Positions 32,273-44,024 are shown, counted from the stretch's first letter. The stretch: DNA of 64,000 nucleotides from Lindgomyces ingoldianus (GCF_010093535.1 NW_022985191.1:349623-413622), one strand, 5' to 3'. Notes: generated by a model from the letters alone, not told the origin. Translations and numbers: made by a program.

Positions 32273-33466
32273 ATGGCTCTTCGAACTCTCCTCTATGCCT
32301 CAATGGCAGGCCACTCGTTGGCAGTCAAGCTCTATGCAGCCAGCTATAGCGGAAACGTAACCACATTCGAAATAAATCGCGGGCTGAGCGATCTAGCCGG
32401 CCGCAACTCTGCCTCCCTCAAAGCCGTAGCTGTGAACACTCAGTGCGGAAGTGCACCAACCTGGCTCGATCTCGAGGGATCGACTCTGTTCTGCGTGGAT
32501 GAAGGATTCTCGACCCCAAATGCATCTGTCAACACGCTCACTATCAGCGCCGATGGGAGTCTCAAGGCGGCTTCCAAGGTCGATACAATCCAGGGTCCCG
32601 TCTCAGATCAGATATACAACGACGGCAAAGCACTAGCCTTAGCGCACTATGGAGGATCCGCCGTATCGACTTACAAGCTTAGCACCGTAGGTGGACTCAC
32701 TCCGCTCCAGAATTTCGTTTTCAGCACACCTCCAGGACCACGGCCAGAACAGGAAGCATCGCATGTCCATGAGGCGATCATTGATCCCACAAAGGAGTAT
32801 CTTTTCTTCCCTGACTTGGGAGCTGATGTTGTCCGCATTTACAAAATCGATCCGGCGACTTCTCTACTCACGGAACAACCGTCTTTGAAGGCGGACGCTG
32901 CTTCCGGTCCGCGTCACGCCGTATTCTGGTCGCCCTCAGGCATGTCCTACGGCAGAAAGCCCGTCTATCTCTTCGTCATCCATGAGCTCGCCAACAAGAT
33001 CGTCAGCTGGAAAGTCAACTACGCCACATCCGGATTGACCTTCACGCGCATCCAAGATATCGGACTCTACGGCACCACGCCGCAACCAAACGGCACCCGT
33101 GCTGCTGAAATCGTTGTGTCGCCTGACAACCGCTTTATCATCTCGTCCAACCGCAATGCTACCATATTCAGCGTTCCTAACCCCGACCCATCAAATTCAA
33201 CAAAGATCCCTTCGGATTCACTGACGACCTTTACTCCGAGCGAAGACGGCAAGTTGACGTTCCAGAGCCTTTCGCCAAGCGGTGGAAGTTTCCCGAGACA
33301 TTTTAGCTTGAATAAAGATGGCTCAATGGTTGCAGTAGGAAACCAGAATTCTGGCTCCGTAGTTGTGTGGATGCGGGATGTGAAGACGGGAAAATTTGGA
33401 GACAGGGTCGCGACGGCGGAGAACTTGGGCCAGGTGACGAATGTGATTTGGGATGAGCGAAAGTGA
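32273..33466 (+). CDS. Secreted seven-bladed beta-propeller, lactonase / muconate-cyclase-like
   Basis: A single exon of 397 residues. The family (cytosolic 6-phosphogluconolactonase in bacteria, carboxy-cis,cis-muconate cyclase in fungi) folds as a seven-bladed propeller and opens or closes lactone rings. The pattern of repeated blades is visible: LYAASYSGNVTTFEI, then WLDLEGSTLFCVDE, SDQIYNDGKALALAHYGGSAVSTY, HEAIIDPTKEYLFFPDLGADVVRIYKI, RHAVFWSPSG, EIVVSPDNRFIISSNRN and PRHFSLNKDGSMVAVGNQNSGSVVVW. The first 17 residues (MALRTLLYASMAGHSLA) look like a short secretion signal, which fits fungal homologs. The frame is open 57 codons further upstream, but the ATG at 32273 has a good context (CATCAATGG) and puts the signal at the N terminus. 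The substrate cannot be told. Confidence 0.8.
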   Translation: MALRTLLYASMAGHSLAVKLYAASYSGNVTTFEINRGLSDLAGRNSASLKAVAVNTQCGSAPTWLDLEGSTLFCVDEGFSTPNASVNTLTISADGSLKAASKVDTIQGPVSDQIYNDGKALALAHYGGSAVSTYKLSTVGGLTPLQNFVFSTPPGPRPEQEASHVHEAIIDPTKEYLFFPDLGADVVRIYKIDPATSLLTEQPSLKADAASGPRHAVFWSPSGMSYGRKPVYLFVIHELANKIVSWKVNYATSGLTFTRIQDIGLYGTTPQPNGTRAAEIVVSPDNRFIISSNRNATIFSVPNPDPSNSTKIPSDSLTTFTPSEDGKLTFQSLSPSGGSFPRHFSLNKDGSMVAVGNQNSGSVVVWMRDVKTGKFGDRVATAENLGQVTNVIWDERK

Positions 33467-33756
33467 GTGTAATTGGGAAATTTTAGGAATTAATGAGCAA
33501 GCCTTAGATAGTGAAATGAAATGCAGTCAGACAATATACCTAAACTTAAAACAATGAAAAAGATTGTGATCCGAGTGTCGGCCCGATCTTGCGGGAATCG
33601 GAATGACACGTGTAAGAGCATCGTCGAGAATCCAAAATGTTAATTAATCTGGAATCTGGTACGTACCATCAAGGACGCATGCAAGCAAGGCACCCCAACT
33701 CCTCGCTTGAGTACGAGAGAATGGGTCAAAGGATTCGCCGGAGAAGAGAAAATCGC

Positions 33757-35046
33757 TCATAGTGCCCACTTCTCCTGTCCTACTGCCCAGCTCACGGCGT
33801 CCCAGACATCTCCGACTTCCATCCGCGGCGTGTGCTTTGGCACTGTTCCAGCCACATGAACGCCAGTCCTGACGAGCACGCTGACCCAGTCTGTGCCATG
33901 CGGGCTGTTGTAGCTGTTGCCGCCTAGAATGTCACTCTCTGGATTGTCCCCTACCATGTAGACCCTCTTCAAGCTTCTTAACTTGTCGTCATTCTGTTCA
34001 AGAAGGCGCTTTCGGTGAGCTACTAGTCGCTTCTCTGCGAACTCGTATGTCGGCCGATGCGGTTTGCCGATTACGATCTTCTTCAACTCAACGCCGTTCT
34101 TTTCTCCACCTGTCAACGCTGCCCATACACCCTCAAGAGCTTCCCGAAAGCCGCCTTGTCCTAGCCGTGGGAGATGGTACTTTGCGGCCCATAGGAGGTC
34201 TGGGTTGGAGAAGTAGAGTGGAGGCTGCCCATCTTGTTGGTAGCCCTTGTTTGGCAGAGCAGTGTTTCCGTTCTTCTCAGAGAGCGTTCCCAGAATGCCT
34301 TGGTGTGACAAAAGTACATCTTTGATGACCTGGGTGTCCAGTCCCCAGTCCCGGGGGTCATTGTACACAAAGACGGCATCGATCTTGAGGGAGGTAGACG
34401 GCGAAGTGGGATCGATGGGGGCAGGCAGAGGTCGTGAGAAGGTCTCGTAGTAGGGGAGGAGCTGCTGGGAGAAGGGCCACACGGCGGGATACGCTGTTAG
34501 AATGTCACCTGGTGTCACGACTGTCTTGAACCCATATCGCTCTGCCACCCGCCGACACATGTCTTCGACCCCACCAACTACCATGATTGTCCTGTTCTTG
34601 TACTCGTCCAGGTCAGCAAAGGGCGTGTGGCTCTGCACAAACATGCTTGTATCTAACGGGACCTCGAGCTTCTTGGCAAGGTCATCTACACGGTCCGACT
34701 CGTGTTTGCCTCCGCCATTAGTGAGGAGAATAAAGGGTATGCGCTGAGACTGGAGGTAGGAGAGGGCTTTGTGGGCACGAGGGAGAGGGTCGGAGCTTCG
34801 GACGAGAACGCCATCGATGCTGCGATCAGTCAGCTCCCACATTGGAAAGGGCATGGCGTGCTTGCCTTACTCGAATGCAAATGCGAATTCGGGAAGGCAC
34901 GGTGGAGGGGTCGGTGCAGAATGGAAGCAGCAGCGGGGCGGTGTTTGGGGGTTACTGCACTTCAGAAATGACTGTGGCGTTAGCAATGGAGCTCTGCATC
35001 TTGAAGCCACTCGTAAAATGCTTGTTATGGGTGTCTTGGTGGCCAT
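33757..35046 (-). CDS. HAD-superfamily phosphatase, CECR5-like (mitochondrial)
   Basis: Two minus-strand exons (35046-34871 and 34819-33757) give 412 residues. The 51-base intron splits the codon of the first catalytic Asp: splicing creates FAFDIDGVLV (Asp59, Asp61), the HAD motif I. Motif II is ILLTNGGG (Thr92), the Lys motif is IVIGKPHRPTYEFA, and motif III is YMVGDNPESDILGGN. A large cap lies between motifs II and III, as in class IIA enzymes (TIGR01456/CECR5 group). The first 45 residues are basic, Ser-rich and lack acids (MATKTPITSILRVASRCRAP), fitting a mitochondrial targeting sequence. An alternative in-frame ATG lies at 35109. The physiological substrate is unknown. It is divergent from the Zn2Cys6 regulator, with only 175 bases between start codons. 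Confidence 0.85.
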
Positions 35047-35221
35047 TGCTGGCGGCGGAGGTGTAGAGGTTTGCCCGAAAGGCCCAATGCGTTGGAACTG
35101 CTCATCCATCTTTACGGCAGGATGTTTGAGCCAGCAGCGACGCCAGTTCTTAGTCAGCCATCGGGCATCTCTTCTCGGACGAGCATGTGTATAGCGGGCA
35201 ACAACTCCCGTGCCTATCCAG
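35047..35221. promoter_or_regulatory. Short shared promoter between two divergent genes
   Basis: The 175 bases between the start codons of the HAD phosphatase and the Zn2Cys6 regulator must serve both. A CCAAT box (35084-35088) is present. Co-regulation is an inference from spacing only. Confidence 0.4.
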
Positions 35222-37683
35222 ATGTTTACGACCGAAATGGCAGAATTGACAGACACAAGCCCCTCGAATGCCTCCGAGTTGAGTACGGGAACTTCTATTA
35301 CGCCTCCTGTGGAGATCTTTGCCCGTCCACCTATCAAACGAGCGAGGCCGCAGCTTAGCTGTACACCGTGTCGGCAAGGCAAGCTGAAGTGTAATCGCGA
35401 GCATCCTGTGTGCGACCAGTGTTCGAAGCGGTCGCGACACGAGTCCTGCAAATATGTACCCCCTCCTCCGAGGAATAAGCAGGCTCAGAACATGCGAGGT
35501 CGGATCAGGAATCTGGAGACCTTGGTTGTCAACCTGATAAATCAAAAGACCCATGAGCAAGGCGACACTCTAGTAAACGAACGAAATAGAAGCTGCAAGA
35601 CAGAGGTGGAGGTGAATAGAGAACCGGAAATCGACTCGTTTGGCCAACTTCGCATCAGTCATGCTGGTACCGAAACCAGTTATGTCGGGGCAGGACACTG
35701 GTCTTCGATCTTGAAGGAGATTGAGGAAGTAAAGGATAGCCTAGAAGACTCTGAAGGTGAAGATGACGCAAATGAGGAAGTCTGGGATGACATCAGTGCT
35801 CGCTCAACTGTGACATTTGGGATACCTAGACCCGTCACTAAAGCTATGCTCATCCAGGAGATGCCTTCTAAGGATGACGTTGACCGACTGCTTCCCCTTT
35901 GGTTCAACTCAGCCGATCCACTTCTCTACATCATACATGCGCCAACGTTCCAGGAAGAATATAGGCAGTTCTGGAAAGACTCCTCTTCCACCCCGGTCAT
36001 GTGGATCGCGCTCCTTTATAGTGCAATGGCTCTTGGAATCATCCTAGGGCCCCGGAACCCAGGCCTACATGCCCACGCCGCTGCATACGACCGCTCGTCT
36101 GGCTCTCTCTTTGACAAGAATGACAATCTAGCCAGTGCGGCCGACAGATATCAACAGCTAGCGTCTTCCGCGATGGTCCTAGCAGATATAGCAAAGTCCC
36201 AACCATATACCCTTGAGACTCTGATGATATATGGCGAGTGCGAGTTTCTTAGAAGAGATGATCACCACTCCAAGATTTTCCTCATGAACGGTGTTGTGGT
36301 GCGCGTGGCGATGCGAATGGGCTACCACCGCGATCCGAGCAACTTCAAGGGTATGTCACCCTTCCAAGGTGAGATGCGGAGGCGTGTCTGGCATGTGTTA
36401 AACATGATGGATAGCCTCATCGCGTTTGCCGTCGGTCTTCCTAGCATGATCCGCCGAGTCGAAAGTGATGTGCGAGCGCCGCGAAACCTCTATGACACCG
36501 ACCTATCGATAAATATGACCGAATTACCAAAGGATCGTCCGAAAACTGAGATAACCCCCGGACTATATACTATCTCAAAGAGTAGAGTTTGTGCAGTGTT
36601 CGCCGAGGCGGCAGAGCTGTCCCAAAAATGCATTCCTCCTCGGCATTCAACCATTCTTGCTTTGGACAAACGCTTGGAGGAAGCCCACGACCTAGTGCCT
36701 GAAGGAATGCGAGTGCGCCCGATGGGCCAGTGTATCACCGACCCTCCAGTCTTAATAATGAGTAGATTTAACATCGAACTCCTGTATCAGAAGACTCGAG
36801 TGGTGCTCCATCGCAACTACCTCACCGCTGGTCAGTCTGATCCCAGATTCGCAGATTCTAGGAAGACTTGCGTGGATGCTTCTCTCGAGATCCTACGTTA
36901 CCAGAACATAGTTTTCCAAGCTTGTCGACCAGGAGGGCAACTCCAAAAAGTGTGGTGGTACATGTCTTCACTCTCGACATATGATTTTCTTCTGGCCGCT
37001 ATGGTCGTTTGTCTTGAACTCAACCACCTCCGCAATATAGAATCATCTCCAGATTTCGAAGGCACGCCAACGACACGGATAGCTGAGATGCTGGGTATCC
37101 TTGAGAACACTTATGAAATTTGGGCAAATCATCCAAATCGATTTCGGGAGTCAATCAGAGGAGCCGAGATGGTCCAGGCAATGCTTAAGAAATGCTCTGG
37201 GCCTGCGGGACCTCGGATCACCTTGCAAAATCCAATCCCCAATGGCATGGAACAGAGTACGTATGTGCCTGCAACACATCTATTGAATGCTAACCTTTGG
37301 GAAGATATCGCCGAGCTACCTCCGGGGTTTACTCCTAGCATGGCCGCTGAGGAGTTGCCCCCACAAATCTGGGGCACATGGCCGCCGCCTCCCGAAGCTT
37401 CCTCACTTGATATGCCGGGTATTCCTTCGGAGATTGACTGGGTGAGCGCAACCTCTCAGCGTTTTTGTTTTATTTCGCTGACCTAGTCAAACAGACTCTG
37501 TGGGATAGTACTATGCAAGAACAACAAAATATGCTCCCCGCATCAAACAATACTGCAATGGATATGTGGATGAGCAGTATGACTAGCAATGTCAACAGCA
37601 GGATTGACAACATGCTTGATTTCAGCGATCCGTTGAACTTACACGGCTTTCCTACCTTCTACGCTCCACCACCTGACATGTAA
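35222..37683 (+). CDS. Zn2Cys6 fungal-specific transcription factor
   Basis: Two exons, 35222-37441 and 37495-37683, give 802 residues. The binuclear zinc cluster is at about residues 46-77 (C-x2-C-x6-C-x6-C-x2-C-x8-C), preceded by a basic linker and followed by a predicted coiled dimerisation stretch (MRGRIRNLETLVVNLINQK). The middle-homology domain spans roughly residues 210-480, with LLPLWFNSADPLLYIIHAPTF, TLETLMIYGECEFLRRDDH, VRVAMRMGYHRDP and MRRRVWHVLNMMDSLIAFAVGLPSMI. The 53-base intron (GTGAGC..ACAG, phase 0) is needed to reach the C terminus (TLWDSTMQEQQN..FYAPPPDM). Reading through gives a stop 14 codons later. An upstream GTG could open the frame, but the first ATG is at 35222. The target genes are not evident, since no metabolic cluster adjoins it. 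Confidence 0.85.
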
Positions 37684-40228
37684 AGCCAAATACGACATCT
37701 GGCAGACTTTCTCAAATCACACATATTGCCAACAAGATCTCTTTAGCAAGTTAATTTATCCACGAACTTCCGGATCTGATCGAAGATTTCTTTATCCTGG
37801 CATTGCAGCACGCCCCTTATCGTATTGGCTTTCGGTTCCATTTGATGAAGTCCCCACCGTAGAGGATATTGTTTCCAGGAGCGATAAAGATCAGTAAACC
37901 GCATGCACCGGCAACAAGGACCAATGGTTTTTGTCCTGGAGAGGATTCTGTCGAAAGCCCTAAAAGTCAAGGGAAGCCTTCGCTCGACATGTCGAATTCG
38001 GCCTGAGACCACAAGAAGAAGACTGCCAGGGAAGCCATTCACCACGCCACATTGTAAATATGTGCTCTGACACATGTATTTCCTTGGTCAAATGCTTCCG
38101 TGGATGCCATGGCAGACTTCGCAACTCGACGTATCTGATGAAGAAATGCTCTAGGAACGAGCTTCGAAGGACCCAAATTTTATAGACATATTATTGTAAA
38201 CGCTGTCAAGCCCTTTGCATGCACCCAACATGCCAACGATTAACTCGTATCCTCGTGGACAATCAGCTCGACCAGGTAGAAGGCCTTCGCCATATGTGTT
38301 GGCGTTGAGAATAATAGTAAGGTGAACAATAGTAAGAGTCTTGGCACCGATAGAGGAGGATTCTCTTCGCCACTCCTTTGTGAGAGATGCCCAGCTTCAT
38401 CCTTTTGATTCTTTTAGAGAAGCCTTTCATGGCGCTCTCAAAGAAGTCTAGAGTCAGTTTGAAGAATTGAAATGCCTATAAGTATGCGCATGATGGCGGC
38501 CAATATGTTTCTCTCAACCTACCAGAACATTCAATCATTCCTACAGCTACAACACTCTTTGCAACACCCCCAAACAAAATTAAACGATCAAACATGCTTG
38601 GATCTAGATCTCAGGTCTCCATCATGCGCACTAGCACTGGCTTTCAGTGTTCAGTCATGCGGACTGTCGCTGGTTCTCAGTGCTCAGTCATGCGCATGCC
38701 CGGCACTGGCTCCCAGTGCTGCACTTAGTAAATTAATTAACGATTTACTGAATTCCGAGGGAGCATGGCTGGACAAACCCGGAACCTTAGCACAAAAATT
38801 TTATCCGGACCGACATTCTCTTCGAAATGATTTCGATTCTACCTACGCCTTTTGATATCGGTGAGGTCCGTCACCATGACCCAACTACTTGTCCCGGCCA
38901 CGATCCTCACGCGCGGCTTTGCCTACACCACCATCTCTTCCTTTACGATGTATCTTCTTAAAAAACCGATGGAATTGTGGGATGTACATCGTGTGGCCTG
39001 TCTTTGGTGGGCTCTTGTACGGATAGCCAGTGCCTTGTTTACGAACTCCTTACACACCTGCCCGGTTACTAGGATTCCCGAAACGTTCCGGCTACAAGAC
39101 TCCTTTGAAAAAATTAATCTTTAATTTTAAAAGGATTCTTTTAGATAGCACGGATAGGGAGATTTTTTGGGATTCACTGAATACATTCTTTTTACCTCTT
39201 GATGTCTCTTATATTGCATGTGATTATTTGCTGGTGTGTGAACTTTGGAAGATGGTGTAGATATGGGCTAAGGCATGAGGTTTCTAAATCACGTTTAGTA
39301 CCGAACCAAGGGCTTTGCTTGGGTTTGCATCGTCTGCACAAAAGAATGGCGTCAGTATCGTTCTGCCTCCTGAAAATAATTGTTTTGTGTAACACGACTC
39401 CATCGCCCTCTGGAACTAGCATCTTGATGTGCTAAATTCAAAAAGGTGGCTTAGAACAGATGTTCAGAAGCGACGCTTGACGCATGCACCTCCACTCTCT
39501 CCTTTTCGTCTCATTGCACCACGTTTGTGAGGTGTTGCATTATGGCTTCGATGGATTTTATCGATTCAAGTTGTTTGGTGGAGTACGTCAGCTTGAATTG
39601 CATGTCCAAGCGCCTTGGAAATCCTGCGAACACACGCCATCGGACTTTCTTGATCCTTTGGCGTCCGGTTGGATCTAGCCCTCTCACAGACTGTGGAGGT
39701 ATGGAGCGGATCCCTTTTATCCCCTCTGCTAAGTCTTTCGATTTCCATTCTAGATAGCAATGACTACTAACATCTATACCATCTCATCCGATAGCTCTCT
39801 CCACTTCTGTTAATACTTACGACTTCTCGAAGCTGGCAGTGCTGAGCCTCCCATGAAAACCCATTTTTATATCCCCCGGCAGTGTGCTTGCAGCCTGCAT
39901 GCAGCAAGGCCCGAAGCGCCCGACCCCGGAAAAGCTCAAGCATACGATTGGTCCCGCGACAAACCTTCTCGTTCCCTGGACCCTGCCGAAGGATTGAGAC
40001 AACGCGACAGGGTGCTCGACCAGGAGAGGGAGGCTTCGCAAGGCATATGCAAGTCAGATGTGAGATTTTGGAAAAGAGGTGGGGAGATTTCATGGGATTT
40101 TCTAGGAACCGAGGGCAGGGCAACGAGGATATATGAATTGGAGAAGGCCTGCTGCTGTGAGTGAGCGGCACGGACTATTGGTTTTGTAAATGCGATAGTA
40201 TTGCTTTGCGCTTTATAATTTTTTCGTT
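37684..40228. other. Long intergenic region with a small tandem repeat
   Basis: No gene is supported. A 127-codon frame at 38472-38855 is mostly produced by a 33-base tandem repeat, and a 90-codon frame at 38852-39124 has no family resemblance. A TATA-like GATATATGAA lies near 40130, some 100 bases before the next start codon. Confidence 0.5.
38622..38720. repeat. 33-bp imperfect tandem repeat, three units
   Basis: Units start at 38622, 38655 and 38688, each opening TCATGCG and running through a CTGG..CAGTG core. The unit length is a multiple of three, so a frame passes through it and would encode a Ser/Cys/Leu-rich repeat, but expression is not supported. Confidence 0.7.
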
Positions 40229-42161
40229 ATGTTTCGTCCATCATTTTTGTTCTTGCTTCCGTTCGCGCTGTTCGAGTCGGCCTGTGCAGCAAGTCAGTTC
40301 GCCCCTCTTGCTTCCACCACATTTCAACGTCGCTGACGCCTTTGTAGCAATAACATCAGCGCCACCCTTTCCAACCACAAATGCTACATCGACCTCAGTG
40401 TCTCCATCTACATGTCCAACCGGAAAGTGCGCGTTCAAGCTCCCCGTCGGATCGCAGCTTCAATGGTTCAGATTTTCTCCTTCAACGACAATTGTCGCTG
40501 CGACGGTTTCTGTCTTTATTGTTAACGGCACGAATACAACTTCGACCACTACAATCTTCAATGATCTACCATCAGGGATCGCGCCGCCTCCCACGAACGC
40601 AGCTGGGACACGGACGACGGTAGTTACCAGCTTCGCCGGTGGAACTGTTGAAGTGTGAGTTCTATCTTCTAATTGCAAAGGGGCTAAGCTGACCTAGTTT
40701 AGAGCATATCCAACAGGTTGGGCAGACTACGATTCTCTCGTAACATGGTCCGGAACGCTATTAACAAAGGGCATATGCTCGACTGAAACAGGATCAGTCA
40801 TCACACTTGCACCGCATTCAGCTATTCCAACAAGTCTTCTCCAGGAGGTGACTACCGATGCTACAGATCCAGAAGGCATCTACTATTCTCCAACACTGGA
40901 GCCGTTTTACAACCCGCGCTTAAATACAGATGCACCAAATGAGGATGCGCTCAAGAGTTGCGCCTTCTCCATGACCGCACCACTGATAGCAGTTTCCGGA
41001 GTGCGGTTCTTGACGGAGACAACGACGGATTTTGGGAGCAGTCCGGCGACTACGACGGCGGATGCTGTTCAAGGGTCCTCGAATACCCCGGCTCCACCAC
41101 CTGCGTCCAGCGCGAGTCCACCTTCAGCCCCCACTTCTGCTGCTCCTGTCCAGCAACAGCCCCCTCCGAGTTCTTCACTACTTCCTCCCCCTTCGAATCC
41201 AAATCCTTCCAGCCTGGCTCCCCCCCCTGTTACCGTCATCTCCCCAGCACAACCATCCGCCCCACAAAACGGAAACCCAGAAACACCAAGCCAAGCACCA
41301 GCCCAGCAATCCATACCACAAAGCGCTAATCCGGGGGCTCCTGCACCGAGTCATGCACCAGTCCTCACATTCAACGACAACCCTATCACCGCAATATCTT
41401 CCTCCGCCTTCGTAATCGGCACACAAACGCTTACTCCCGGCGGCACTATCACCGTATCCGGCACGACGATTGCTCTGGGACCCTCTGCTTCCTTTGTTAT
41501 CGTAAATGGCATCACTTCTACGCTTTCGAACGCTCTAGCTATAACAACACCTCCCCCAGTCCTAACAATCAACAACACGCCTATCACTGCAAGCCCTGGA
41601 GGCTCGACGTTCGTCGTTTCCGGACAAACACTCACACCTGGAGGAACTATTACTATCGACGGAACTACAGTCAGCCTCGGACCCTCGGCATCCTTCGTCG
41701 TCATCAACGGCGCTACTTCCACGCTCGCAAATCCCGCGGTGCAGACTCAGGCTCAGATCACGCCTCCTCCGCTGACGATCGGAGGGTCTACATTTTCTGC
41801 AGCTCCTGGCACGGGCATTAGCTATGTGATCGGTGGACAGACGTTGACTCCAGGAGGAGTTATTACGGTAGATGGGACGACAATTTCATTGCCAGCAGGA
41901 GCCTTGCCGACCGTCGTTGTGATTAACGGGGAAACTAGTATGATTGTCGAGGCTACTGCGACGGCTACTGCGTCTGCATCTATTAGTAGTGGAAGGGGAG
42001 GAGGACAAGGTGGGCCGGGAGCTACGACGAATTTGGGCGCGAGTCGGACTTCGGAGGGGCTGCCACTATTTACTGGCGCTGCTGTGAAAGGCGCAAGGCT
42101 GGAGCGATGGGGATTGGGGGCTGTGTTGATGTGGGGCATAATGCTAAAGGTGCTGATATGA
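40229..42161 (+). CDS. Secreted Ser/Thr/Pro-rich wall-type protein, tandem paralog 1
   Basis: Three exons, 40229-40292, 40348-40654 and 40703-42161, give 609 residues. The first exon encodes a clear signal peptide (MFRPSFLFLLPFALFESACAA). A conserved N-terminal region follows (PPFPTTN..C..C..WFRFSPSTTIVAATVSVFIVNGTN, YPTGWADYDSLVTWSGTL) with Cys pairs and many Asn-glycosylation sites. Next comes a Pro/Ala/Ser-rich linker (about residues 240-330). Then there are three repeats of about 65 residues, each with a QTLTPGGxIT..GTTxxLxxxxSFVVxNGxTS pattern. The C terminus is a small-residue region and a hydrophobic tail (GLGAVLMWGIMLKVLI), suggesting GPI attachment. The splice at V/AYPT is phase 2 and is shared with the downstream paralog. 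The likely location is cell wall or plasma membrane, and the role is unknown. Confidence 0.75.
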
Positions 42162-42279
42162 AGCTTGGGCGAAGACCATGTTAAAATGTATGTATGTATG
42201 TGTGTATACGACGTAGAAGGCTGCGGTAATGTGTAAAATGCAAAGAATTCCACGATGTACAATTAGCGAGAAAAAAGTA
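42162..42279. other. 3' flank with a short TATG microsatellite
   Basis: A few TATG/TGTG units occur at about 42186-42208, just after the paralog 1 stop. Nothing else was seen. Confidence 0.4.
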
Positions 42280-42443
42280 CCTGTGTCCTTACGCAGCAGC
42301 AGTGTTACGGTCTGGATACTAGTTATCGCGCGAGAAGGATCACGTAACTATGTCACGTGATGCTCGTGCGCGAACATGTAGATATTCTCCTTTTCATCCG
42401 TACGCAGGAAAGATGACAAGTAATGACCAGAAATCTGTTGCCC
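42280..42443. repeat. Direct repeat, copy 1 (about 160 bp)
   Basis: It matches 43397-43553 with about ten differences over most of its length. It includes ACTAGTTATCGCGCGAGAAGG, then two CACGTGA-like boxes, and ends GACCAGAAATCTGTTGCCC. It runs directly into the palindrome at 42441. It could be one of two LTRs or a recombination duplicate. No TG..CA ends or target duplication could be fixed. Confidence 0.7.
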
Positions 42444-42809
42444 TCCAACTCCAACTCCAACGCTGTCAGCGCGGGCGTTTTCAACGTCCTCGTACAATCT
42501 AGCGGCACCGGGCGCATTCGCGTCACCCTTCCAACTAGTTCTGCTGCTAATCGGCAGTTTATGCAGCGCCTCTGCATGAACGTACGGATCTTTTAACTTC
42601 TCTGCTTCTTCTTTGTGCTAAAGGCTAACGTGAACAGCATGAGGAGCAGAGAAGTTAAAAGATCCGTACGTTCATGCAGAGGCGCTGCATAAACTGCCGA
42701 TTAGCAGCAGACTAGTTGGAAGGGTGACGCGAATGCGCCCGGTGCCGCTAGATTGTACGAGGACGTTGAAAACGCCCGCGCTGACAGCGTTGGAGTTGGA
42801 GTTGGAGGG
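42441..42809. repeat. Fold-back palindrome with 166-bp arms
   Basis: The arms 42441-42606 and 42645-42809 are inverted and nearly perfect (one indel near CTAGTTCTGCTGC), separated by a 38-base spacer. The arms are GC-normal with many CpG sites, so the duplication is recent or protected from RIP. No coding function was seen. A transcript would fold into a long hairpin. Confidence 0.85.
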
Positions 42810-43396
42810 TTGGAGAGACATGTGCGTGTGGGAGGATCTGTTACTGTTAGCACCGTACAAAAGAGAAAAGAGCCAGGGGACTGTACAATAGGGTTTGTAA
42901 AGTTGATGTTGCGTTTGCCAAAAGGTCAACCTCCTAGCTAGCACAGCAGAAGGATATATATAGACGGATAGCTGTACGCGACAGTTGATGCTAAAGAAGA
43001 GAAGGCAAAGGGAGAGGGGAGACCTTTTTATATACACCTCTCCATGGAAAGATTCCGCACTATTCCGCCACAGAATTCCACACGAACAGCCTTTACACCG
43101 CCAAACATTCACAGGACAAACGCACGAGGCTGAACGACGATAGCTCAAACGCTCTACAGACCCGTACTAGATCCTGACGTATCAATGATGGCTTAAGGCC
43201 CCCCGCTAGGAGACAGACCATTATTCACAGAGTTATTCACAGGACAGAACTAGCCTATCCTAACGTACGGCATCACTAGGGCAAGTCCTAACAAATGGGG
43301 TAGGGTATAGGCAGAACGTAATCAGATAGACCTGCACGGACAGGAGGGAGGTAACTAGTACGGAAGGCAACTCTTTGGACAAAAACAGAAAGTTGC
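42810..43396. other. Unassigned spacer of the repeat cluster
   Basis: It contains a TATATATAGACGG box near 42954, a purine-rich run (GAGAAGGCAAAGGGAGAGGGGAGA, about 42998-43021) and two TTATTCACAG motifs near 43212-43242. These could belong to a non-autonomous LTR-type element lying between the direct repeats. No protein is encoded. Confidence 0.35.
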
Positions 43397-43553
43397 CAGT
43401 GTCTGTACGCAGTAGCGTTACGATCTAGATACTAGTTATCGCGCGAGAAGGATCACGTAACTATGTCACGTGATGCTCGTGCGCGAACATGTAGATATTC
43501 TCTTTTTCATCCGTACGCAGGAAAGACAAGCAATGACCAGAAATCTGTTGCCC
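43397..43553. repeat. Direct repeat, copy 2
   Basis: It is the partner of 42280-42443 and ends at the same CTGTTGCCC. It is followed by unrelated sequence and not by the palindrome. Confidence 0.7.
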
Positions 43554-44001
43554 ACCCTACCTACTCCGTACGCTGTGCACACCGTACACTACTCTTACTC
43601 TTGCTACTTAAGTGCTCATACCATAAGCAGCCGGCTGAAAGAGCCCATTCAACAACCTGAACATTTTTCTGCATCGACATCCATCGATATTCTCTTCCAC
43701 CAATTCCTAGCGTTCCCCCCTCAGCCTGATTAATTCCGAATTCCAATTCACCCGAGGCCATTTTTCTTTCTTTTTCGCCAGTCGTTCTATTTCTAGCTTG
43801 CATGTCCCACGCGAACGAGGGGCCAAAACGCACAAACTGCGGTTCGCACAACATATGAACGTCACAACCACCACTCACCATCACACACGAAAGCCAGTGT
43901 CGCCGGAATAGGGAATTTTCAAGCTGTAAAGGCGAAAGTTCTCGGGTAACCTATGGCTAAGCCTCTTTGGTGGTCAGTAGTACTGAAATTAGGGTTGTGG
44001 A

Positions 44002-44024
44002 AGAGAGAGAGAGAGAGAGAGAGA
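44002..44024. repeat. (GA)n microsatellite
   Basis: An uninterrupted AG/GA run of about 23 bases, located 140 bases upstream of the second paralog's start codon. Confidence 0.9.

Noticed and set aside
38472..39260. Candidate small genes in the 37.7-40.2 kb gap
   Set aside because: The first frame is a product of a 33-base tandem repeat, and the others show no family resemblance.
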